A DNA stretch of 64,000 bases from a virus: IMG/VR virus record IMGVR_UViG_3300037294_000405, positions 1 through 64,000 of that record; one strand, given 5' to 3'. Under the pieces are notes generated by a model. That model had not been told where the DNA came from, ran no database searches, and saw only the letters and a list, made by a program, of their open reading frames with translations. Shown in pieces: positions 48,726 to 55,462 of the stretch (position 1 is the stretch's first letter; every line of letters begins with the position of its first letter). A program made the position numbers and the translations under genes.

Positions 48726-50573
48726 TTATAAATCACCATTCAATATTTTTTGGATTAATAAATCTGTTTCATTTTCTTTGGTTATATTTTCAACACCTAA
48801 TATTATGTTAATTATTTCTTGTTTTTGTTTTAAAGTTTCCCACATCCTTATTGATATAGTGTCGTCAAATAATTGATAATAAACATTAACATCATTCTTT
48901 TGTCCAATTCTATACGCTCTATCTTCAGCTTGTTCGTTATTACCAGTAACCCAATCAAATGAGTTAAAAATAACCACAGTTGCTTCAGTAAGTGTGATAC
49001 CAACACCAGCAGATTTTATATTACCAACAAAAACTTTTACTTTATCATTGTTCTGAAACACATCAACTGATTTTTGTTTTTGTAATGTTGTCATTGGGCC
49101 ATTGTGTTTAACCGCCAATTTACCAAAGTGATTAGATATCATTTCTAATTCATCAGTGAAATTAGTGAATACTATCACTTTACGACCCATTTCAATAGCG
49201 TTTTCTACCATTTCAATAGTATAAGGGATAGCTTCTTGTGCGATAAATTGTCTAAGTAGGATAAGTTCAACTAAATCTTTTTGTAGGTTATCTGTTTTCT
49301 TACCCTCTAATTTTCTTTTTTGTAAGTATTCTTCCCAAAGTAATTCATATTGTTTAAGACCTTTTTTATCTAATATATGGTGCATAGGTGTCACTACTTT
49401 ATCTGGCATATCCAATACTTCAGTTTTTAAACGTCTAATAATAGTGTTTTTGGTTTTATTGGCTAATTCTTCTAAATTACTAGCACCATCAGTAAGCCAT
49501 ATTTGTTTTCTTTGACCATTCTTAAGGGTTCTAAAGAACTTTCTACCGTCACAATACCTTACAGCATAATGTTTCCAATTATCTGCGATAGGGGACTTAA
49601 TAATCTTTAAAAGATTAAAGAAATCCATAGGTCTATTTGCGACAGGTGTACCAGTTAACAACCAAACTCTCTCTATTTTTTCTTTAGCACAAAGTTCCAC
49701 CATTATTTTACCTCTAATACTTTCATTATTTTTTAAATAATGAGCCTCATCAATAATACATAAATCATAATTAGCGTTTATCAATTCTCTATTTAAAATT
49801 TCTTCTGGTTCACCTTCTTTTGGTTTTTTACCAGAAGATAAAGTATGGAAATTTTTAAGGATATCAAAATTAATTATCGTAAATTTAGCGTCACTCCATT
49901 TTTTACCGTCAATAATTGTTGTGTCATCACAAAAAACATTAATTTCACGCTCCCAATTAATTTTTGTTGATGATGGGCAAACAACTAATATTTTTTTAGC
50001 ACCGCTTTCTAAAGCGGCAACAATTGACTGAATAGATTTACCTAAACCCATGTCATCTGCTAGTATACAACCTTTCCTAGATAACAAAAACTTTATACCA
50101 TCTTCTTGATGTTGGTAAAGTTTTTTGTTATCTAAAGATAAAACTTCATTGTATTTTGAAAAATCAACGTTTACATTTATCGATTCAAAATATGGGTCAT
50201 CAGTTAGTTGTGTTTTAGGCAACCAATACATTTTAGACTCTTTTTGGTTTTGTTTTAGTTTACCGTATATATGAAATGTTTTATCTGTATCAGCAAGGAT
50301 GAATTCAATTAAAACTTTTTCTGGTGTAAAAGATAACTCATCTATTTTTTTTAGTTCTTCACCTAGATAAGGTGTTATACCAACAACCCTATTAATGAAG
50401 AGAGGTTCCCTTTCATGGTTTTCAGTAATGTATTTTGATTGGTTTTCAGTTAAAGCCAATTTATTATTTTTCAAAAAAGCTATTTTTAGTTTTTTGATGT
50501 ATGGATTTATCCCTTCATATGCCTCAAGCAATGAAATAGCTGAATGTCCTCGTATATCGTCTAAATTTATCAA
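48726..50573 (-). CDS. SNF2-family DNA helicase/translocase
   Basis: Superfamily 2 ATPase, likely remodelling forks or recombination intermediates in the role T4 gives to UvsW. Motif I is GCILADDMGLGKSIQSIVAA, motif II LCIIDEAHYLKNNESI, motif III WLLTGTPVANRPMDF, motif V AGVGITLTEATVVIF and motif VI EQAEDRAYRIGQ. The N-terminal 150 residues resemble the HARP-like region of small SNF2 proteins. No ATG fits: an in-frame stop lies four codons upstream, so the start is TTG at 50573 after AAAAACAAAAAG. A near-consensus host-type promoter lies upstream. The last 70 codons are duplicated downstream. Confidence 0.92.
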   Translation of the reverse strand: MINLDDIRGHSAISLLEAYEGINPYIKKLKIAFLKNNKLALTENQSKYITENHEREPLFINRVVGITPYLGEELKKIDELSFTPEKVLIEFILADTDKTFHIYGKLKQNQKESKMYWLPKTQLTDDPYFESINVNVDFSKYNEVLSLDNKKLYQHQEDGIKFLLSRKGCILADDMGLGKSIQSIVAALESGAKKILVVCPSSTKINWEREINVFCDDTTIIDGKKWSDAKFTIINFDILKNFHTLSSGKKPKEGEPEEILNRELINANYDLCIIDEAHYLKNNESIRGKIMVELCAKEKIERVWLLTGTPVANRPMDFFNLLKIIKSPIADNWKHYAVRYCDGRKFFRTLKNGQRKQIWLTDGASNLEELANKTKNTIIRRLKTEVLDMPDKVVTPMHHILDKKGLKQYELLWEEYLQKRKLEGKKTDNLQKDLVELILLRQFIAQEAIPYTIEMVENAIEMGRKVIVFTNFTDELEMISNHFGKLAVKHNGPMTTLQKQKSVDVFQNNDKVKVFVGNIKSAGVGITLTEATVVIFNSFDWVTGNNEQAEDRAYRIGQKNDVNVYYQLFDDTISIRMWETLKQKQEIINIILGVENITKENETDLLIQKILNGDL

Positions 50574-50607
50574 ATCTTTTTGTTTTTAGTCTTGGTGTAA
50601 TTATATA

Positions 50608-50638
50608 TAAAGATAATAAAAATATAAATAAAAATCAA
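50608..50638 (-). promoter_or_regulatory. Near-consensus host-type promoter of the helicase
   Basis: On the minus strand TTG (complement of 50636-50638), exactly 20 nt, TATCTTTA (complement of 50608-50615); only the last base of the -7 differs from TAnnTTTG. Confidence 0.55.
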
Positions 50639-50666
50639 TAGTTTGTGGTTATTAATAAAAAGATAA

Positions 50667-50682
50667 ATATTTATAATTAAAA
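50667..50682 (+). promoter_or_regulatory. Late-type promoter motif
   Basis: ATATTTATAATTAAAA, 2 bp before the ATG at 50685, so the transcript would be leaderless or nearly so. Confidence 0.6.
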
Positions 50683-50684
50683 CC

Positions 50685-51206
50685 ATGGACAATAAAAAAA
50701 TCACACCTATAACACGTATCAACAAGTTCTTTTCCGAAGAGGATTTTAACTTAGAGATTTCTATGGGTAGAGAGGCGATTGAAGGTGATGGAAATTTTAC
50801 TATTATATTGTATAGAGTTAATAGAGATATTAGCGAATATGATAATCTTTATGGTGAAGCATCTAAAGATGGTATTAGATTTTTTCCACCAGTAGAATTA
50901 AAAGTAATTCCTATTATGGCAACACCAGAAAACAAAGCATACAATAAAAATGGTGGGTTAAGGTATTTGCAAGATGGAAATTTAACATTTGGGATTTATG
51001 ATTCACAATTGTCAGAATTAGATACTATACTTAGCTACGGTGATTACATAGGTTACCCAGTTACTGAAACTGAAATTAGATATTTTAGTGTTGTTAATGA
51101 TGGGGTTAAGAATTACGATAACAAACATACTATTATGGGTTACAAAGGTGCTTTTAGAACTGTTGAATGTGCAGCAGTTGACGCTAATGAATTCAGAGGT
51201 TTATAA
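50685..51206 (+). CDS. Structural protein near the neck/tail junction, 173 aa
   Basis: Beta-rich product: NFTIILYRVNRDISEYDNLY, GIRFFPPVELKVIPIMATPE, LTFGIYDSQLSELDTILSYG and ETEIRYFSVVNDG. Similar proteins are common in T4-like phages of marine bacteria, where the YRVNRD...YGEA...PPVEL pattern recurs, but I cannot give a T4 gene number. It heads a late operon with the gp15-like gene 14 bp downstream, so a neck or tail-completion role fits. Confidence 0.72.
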   Translation: MDNKKITPITRINKFFSEEDFNLEISMGREAIEGDGNFTIILYRVNRDISEYDNLYGEASKDGIRFFPPVELKVIPIMATPENKAYNKNGGLRYLQDGNLTFGIYDSQLSELDTILSYGDYIGYPVTETEIRYFSVVNDGVKNYDNKHTIMGYKGAFRTVECAAVDANEFRGL

Positions 51207-51220
51207 ATAAAATATAAGAT

Positions 51221-52279
51221 ATGGCAATGCCTAAAGGATATATAACCGACATAAATATAAAAAGTCAAAAAATTGGCCCAGAAAGAAGACAGGAAATTCT
51301 AGATGGTATTGCTGATAAAGGTACATTTTTACCTAAAGGTGTGTTGGAAGAAGATATGGACCAAAGTTTTATCGATTTTATGAATAACGATAAAGGGTTT
51401 TCGATTAGCGTTGGTGAAGATAAAATACCAGTAATTTTTTTAACCATACAACGATGGACTGAATTTACTAAAACATGGCAATTTACTGATAAATATAAAA
51501 ACATTGAAATGCCTTTTATAACTGTTGTCAGAAAACCAGATATTCAACAAGGCCAAAATCAAGCTGGTCTATGGAATATCCCAGGAAACAGAACCTATAC
51601 TTATATGAAAGTACCAACATGGGATGGTGTAAGACGTGGTGTTGATTTATATAAAGTTCCACAACCAACATCGGTAGATTTAACTTATGAAGTAAGAATT
51701 TTTACTAACAAAATGAAGGACTTAAATAAGTTCAATAGAAAAATTCAAAGAGCTTTTCAATCTAAACAATGCTATTTGAATGTAAACGGACATCCTATGC
51801 CTTTGCATTTAGAATCAATTGGTGATGAAAGTAATATAGATGATTTTGAAAATAGAAGGTTTTATGTTCAATTGTTTGAAATGAAATTGTTAGGTTATAT
51901 ACTAGATGAAGATGACTACGAAGTTATACCAACAATGAATAGAAATATATTAACTGTTGAGTCTGAAGACCCTAAAGTTTATGACAATAATATCATTAAA
52001 GAAACTAAAAAAGGTAATACAGTAACTTACGCTTTTGTTTTTAAACCAAGAGCTGAAACACAATTTTCTTTTATCGCACAATATTCTGTTAATTTTACAA
52101 ATATTATTGAGGTTGAAGATATAAGTAGAATAACAATAAAAATTAACGACATAGTTGTTTTTGACGGTTTAAACTTGAACACGCCCTTAATCGTTAATAG
52201 TAACGATACGGTTTTTGTTAGGGTTTATAAACCACTAGCAATTATAGGTTCGTTTAAATTAATAGGTAGTACAATATAA
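51221..52279 (+). CDS. Tail-terminator/sheath-stabiliser candidate (gp15-like)
   Basis: The middle part resembles T4 gp15, which caps the sheath and binds the neck: FITVVRKPDIQQGQNQAGLW, PTSVDLTYEVRIFTNKMKDL, NRKIQRAFQSKQCYLNVNGH and the closing DDFENRRFYVQLFEMKLLGYI, the same order of beta strands and amphipathic helix as in gp15. The product is 352 residues, with about 120 extra C-terminal residues (beta-type) compared with T4 gp15 (272). It overlaps the next gene by one base. The match is by pattern and gene context. Confidence 0.65.
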   Translation: MAMPKGYITDINIKSQKIGPERRQEILDGIADKGTFLPKGVLEEDMDQSFIDFMNNDKGFSISVGEDKIPVIFLTIQRWTEFTKTWQFTDKYKNIEMPFITVVRKPDIQQGQNQAGLWNIPGNRTYTYMKVPTWDGVRRGVDLYKVPQPTSVDLTYEVRIFTNKMKDLNKFNRKIQRAFQSKQCYLNVNGHPMPLHLESIGDESNIDDFENRRFYVQLFEMKLLGYILDEDDYEVIPTMNRNILTVESEDPKVYDNNIIKETKKGNTVTYAFVFKPRAETQFSFIAQYSVNFTNIIEVEDISRITIKINDIVVFDGLNLNTPLIVNSNDTVFVRVYKPLAIIGSFKLIGSTI

Positions 52280-52677
52280 TGAGTTATTTTTTCAACACAT
52301 CGGACATTAACCAAACATTTATTCTAGAACCTTTAGAAACAACTGGAGATACCACTACTTTATCTGCTTGTACAGCTATTTACACTAATAGATTGGTTGG
52401 TTGTGATGATAATGGAACAACAATAATTTTAAGCAATAATATAGAAGTAAGTAAAAGCATAATACCACTTATTGATGGGATGAATGATTTAGGGATACCA
52501 AGTCTTAGGTTTAGAAATATAAACACAATTAGTGGAGTATCTTCTGTTTGGACATCAACACAAAAAATAAACACACCAGAAATAGATTTAGGTTTAGACT
52601 CTATAGGTGAAAATAGAATAATCACAGCAGATAATTCAATTATACAAGAAGATAACTTAAATGGTGGCGAATACTAA
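52279..52677 (+). CDS. Small fibre-like protein, 132 aa
   Basis: Thr, Ile and Asn-rich beta protein starting MSYFFNTSDINQTFILEPLE. It contains GMNDLGIPSLRFRNINTISG, the type of repetitive strand found in fibre shafts of this phage group, and ends with an acidic tail. Coupled to the gp15-like gene by a one-base overlap. It may be a fibre connector; no defined family. Confidence 0.6.
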   Translation: MSYFFNTSDINQTFILEPLETTGDTTTLSACTAIYTNRLVGCDDNGTTIILSNNIEVSKSIIPLIDGMNDLGIPSLRFRNINTISGVSSVWTSTQKINTPEIDLGLDSIGENRIITADNSIIQEDNLNGGEY

Positions 52678-52685
52678 AAAACCAC

Positions 52686-52700
52686 ATATTTATAATAAAA
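52686..52700 (+). promoter_or_regulatory. Late promoter motif, consensus copy
   Basis: ATATTTATAATAAAA, 30 bp before the ATG of the fibre gene at 52731. Confidence 0.65.
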
Positions 52701-52730
52701 CAATAAAACAATAAAAAAAAATAATTAATT

Positions 52731-54461
52731 ATGGCAAATAGAATAACAACACACATATTAAAGAATAGTAATATTGTTAATCGACCATTACCAACATCTT
52801 TATTGGCTGGTGAACCAATAGTAAATACAGCAGATGGTATTGTTTACTTTTCTGGTGTGACAAGCTCTACAAATAACTGGGTTCCAGCTGGTGTTGGTTC
52901 AGCAGCAAACTTTTTTGAAGCTGGTTCTAATCTTTACGATTTACAATTAAGAAATAGAATTACTAAATATGAAGGCGTTTCTGGTGCTGGTTTAGTTGGT
53001 AAATTCTTATCTGGTACAACTAATGGGTTTGTCTTGGCAGACATTTCTAGTATTGGCGGTATTGACACATATGTAACTGGGTTTACATACTCAAATAACG
53101 TTGCTACAATTAAAAGAAATCAAGGTCAAGCTGATTTATCAATATTGATAAACACAATGACTGGTTTAACTGTCAACGGTACGTTAGCAGCTACAACTGG
53201 AAATATAACTACAATTAATACTGGTACTTTAAACGCAACAGGTGGTACTATCACAACGTTGGGTTCGACAACTGCTAATTTAGGGACTGCTAATATTACA
53301 ACAGCAAATGTTAATGCGTTAAACGCTACAGGTATAACTGTAACAAATAACGTAACAGCTACAACTTTCATAGGTAACCTTACTGGTTTGGCTTCATTGG
53401 CTACATCAGCAACCACTGCTTTGAATGCTACTAATGCAACATCTGCATTAAACACTACTAATGTTGGAATAACAAATAATACTACAACTAACGCAACATA
53501 TTATCCTACGTTTGTATCAGCAACATCTGGTAATTTACCATTACAAGTTGATTCAGCTGCGTTAACATTTAACCCTAGTACAAATACATTAACTGTTGCT
53601 AATTTAACTGGATTAGCAAGTTTAGCGACTAGTGCTACTACCGCTTTAAACGCTACTAATGCAGTAAATGCTCAAATTGCTAATAACGCACCTGTTAGTG
53701 GTACTTATAATGCTGGGACAATAACATTAACTAACCTAACTGGTGGTACGTTTAACATTACTGGTTTAAGTGGTACAGATACTTTTGTAACTGGATTTAC
53801 ATATTCACCAACAACAAATACTATTACTTTAGCTCAAAATCAAGGACAACCAAATAAAACTGTTTCTATAAACACGGTTTCTGGTTTAACTGTTTCTGAT
53901 TTAACAGCTAACAGACTTGTTTATACAACAACTGCTGGTAAATTAATTACAGGTACAGCAACATTTGATGGAACTAACATGGCGTTGCCAACAGCTGGTT
54001 CATTATCAGTTGGTACTGGTGGATTAATTGTTGGTAGTGGTGGTTCGGCTGGTATACCTGGTACTGGTGATGTAGTTATTAATGGTTCATTAACAGTATT
54101 TGGTGCTGGCGTTTCTGCATTTACTTCTCAATTATACGTAGAAGATAACAACATTACCCTTAATTTTAATCCAACAGGAAACACTACTGCAACGTCAATT
54201 GGTGCTGGTTGGACAATACAAGACGGTAACGGTGTTAGTGCTGGTAATGTTAATTTAGATATTAGAGCGATGAATACCTTTACAGGTTTAACATCAACTC
54301 AAATCCCTTCAATTGCGGAATATGGTGGTTCAACTGGTTATGCGAATAGAGCTTGGGTTACACAATTAAATGACGTTGTAATCAGAAGCACTAACGTAAC
54401 TACACCAAATGGTGTTAGAGTGTTGGCTGAGTTCGACATTTTAGATGGGGGTATTTACTAA
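52731..54461 (+). CDS. Tail fibre protein, repetitive, 576 aa
   Basis: N-terminal anchor similar to the fibre at 55463 (NSNIVNRPLPTSLLAGEPIV vs NVAGNIPTAGQIQLGELALN). Next comes a Thr/Ala/Asn-rich shaft of short beta repeats (residues about 130-320) in which TGLASLATSATTALNATNA occurs twice. The C-terminal domain has SQLYVEDNNITLNFNPTGNT and ends VRVLAEFDILDGGIY. No S74 chaperone is present, unlike its neighbour. A GIY-YIG homing gene separates it from the paralogous fibre gene. Confidence 0.85.
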   Translation: MANRITTHILKNSNIVNRPLPTSLLAGEPIVNTADGIVYFSGVTSSTNNWVPAGVGSAANFFEAGSNLYDLQLRNRITKYEGVSGAGLVGKFLSGTTNGFVLADISSIGGIDTYVTGFTYSNNVATIKRNQGQADLSILINTMTGLTVNGTLAATTGNITTINTGTLNATGGTITTLGSTTANLGTANITTANVNALNATGITVTNNVTATTFIGNLTGLASLATSATTALNATNATSALNTTNVGITNNTTTNATYYPTFVSATSGNLPLQVDSAALTFNPSTNTLTVANLTGLASLATSATTALNATNAVNAQIANNAPVSGTYNAGTITLTNLTGGTFNITGLSGTDTFVTGFTYSPTTNTITLAQNQGQPNKTVSINTVSGLTVSDLTANRLVYTTTAGKLITGTATFDGTNMALPTAGSLSVGTGGLIVGSGGSAGIPGTGDVVINGSLTVFGAGVSAFTSQLYVEDNNITLNFNPTGNTTATSIGAGWTIQDGNGVSAGNVNLDIRAMNTFTGLTSTQIPSIAEYGGSTGYANRAWVTQLNDVVIRSTNVTTPNGVRVLAEFDILDGGIY

Positions 54462-54470
54462 GACATTGAT

Positions 54471-54492
54471 TATTAATTAGTTATAATTAATA
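54471..54492 (+). terminator. A/T-rich hairpin, possible terminator of the fibre gene
   Basis: TATTAATTA-GTTA-TAATTAATA, a perfect 9-bp stem followed by TTTTATTT. It is weak because it has no G-C pairs. Confidence 0.4.
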
Positions 54493-54560
54493 TTTTATTT
54501 AGACCGAGGAAACTATTGACTTTTAAAATACTTTTATTATATTAAAAATAAAAAATCGTC

Positions 54561-55337
54561 ATGAAAGGTATTTACAAAATTACAAATTTATCAAATAATA
54601 AAGTTTATATTGGTCAAACAGATAGACTTAATGAAAGAGAAAGAGAACATTTTTATCGTCTTGGTCGAAATGAACACCATAATGACCATTTACAAAAATC
54701 ATATAATAAACATGGTAAAAGTAATTTTAAATTTGAAATTATTGAGCAATCCGAAGATTTAGATAGTAGAGAAGTTTATTGGATTAATAAATATGGCGGT
54801 ATTAATTCTAAACTAAATTATAATTTAAAAGACCCATTAACAATGAAATGGTCAGACTATACTAGGGTTAAACAAAGTAAATCTATGATTGGTGATAAGA
54901 ATCCTAATTATGGTAATACATGGTCTCAAGAACAGAAAGATGTAGCATCTAAAAAAAGAAAAGGTGTTACTTTAGAAAATAGAATTGGTAAGGGTAAAGC
55001 TGATTTAACTAAACAAAAAATGAGCGAATCACAAATTGGAAGAAAACACCCAGAAGAAGTTAAAGAAAAAATACGACAAGCTAATGTTGGTGATAAGAAT
55101 CCAGCATATGGTAAAGGTGATAGACAAATTGGTGATAAAAACCCAATGTGGGGTAAAGCTAATAAAAATAGGAAGCCAGTTCAACAATATACTAAAGATG
55201 GTATTTTTGTTAAAGAATATGAATATCTGACACAAGTATTAGATGGCGGTTTTAACGTTGGTAATGTTGGTAATGTTTGTAATGGAAAAGCTAAATCAGC
55301 TGGTGGTTTTATTTGGAAATTTAAAAATAAAATATAA
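54561..55337 (+). CDS. GIY-YIG homing endonuclease (SegA/Mob-like)
   Basis: Residues 1-90 hold the nuclease: MKGIYKITNLSNNKVYIGQT has GIY and YIG, NERERE carries the Arg region, and DSREVYWINKYGGINSKLNY holds the catalytic Glu and Asn. Residues about 100-215 contain repeated NUMOD3-type DNA-binding units (MIGDKNPNYGNTW, VGDKNPAYGKGD, IGDKNPMWGKAN). The C-terminus (PVQQYTKDGIFVKEYEYLTQ) is a NUMOD/IENR segment. It lies between two paralogous fibre genes in the same direction. No duplicated gene end is visible next to it. No good promoter of either class is seen upstream. Confidence 0.92.
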   Translation: MKGIYKITNLSNNKVYIGQTDRLNEREREHFYRLGRNEHHNDHLQKSYNKHGKSNFKFEIIEQSEDLDSREVYWINKYGGINSKLNYNLKDPLTMKWSDYTRVKQSKSMIGDKNPNYGNTWSQEQKDVASKKRKGVTLENRIGKGKADLTKQKMSESQIGRKHPEEVKEKIRQANVGDKNPAYGKGDRQIGDKNPMWGKANKNRKPVQQYTKDGIFVKEYEYLTQVLDGGFNVGNVGNVCNGKAKSAGGFIWKFKNKI

Positions 55338-55387
55338 CAAAAAGGGGCTTCGGTACATTTTTTTATTAACTAAACTTTATTTACAAC

Positions 55388-55402
55388 ATATTTATAATAT
55401 AA
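55388..55402 (+). promoter_or_regulatory. Late-type promoter motif
   Basis: ATATTTATAATATAA, about 60 bp before the fibre gene at 55463. The leader contains a hairpin CTTCTA-CA-TAGAAG (near 55430-55444) and the palindrome GGTTATATAACC. Confidence 0.6.
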
Positions 55403-55462
55403 TGGTTATATAACCAAAAAATTATAACACTTCTACATAGAAGTTTCATTAATACCATAGAT

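Noticed and set aside
48512-48739. Independent 75-residue gene
   Set aside because: It contains only helicase motif VI and the C-terminal tail of the neighbouring helicase; interpreted as a 3' duplication remnant.
54516-54546. Host-type promoter for the second GIY-YIG gene
   Set aside because: TTGAC is present, but the -7 position reads TATATTAA with a 19-nt spacer, two mismatches from TAnnTTTG; too weak to call.
55338-55365. Terminator after the GIY-YIG gene (GGGGCTTCGG then T run)
   Set aside because: The right arm reads GTAC instead of CCCC, so no stable stem forms; at most a decayed terminator.
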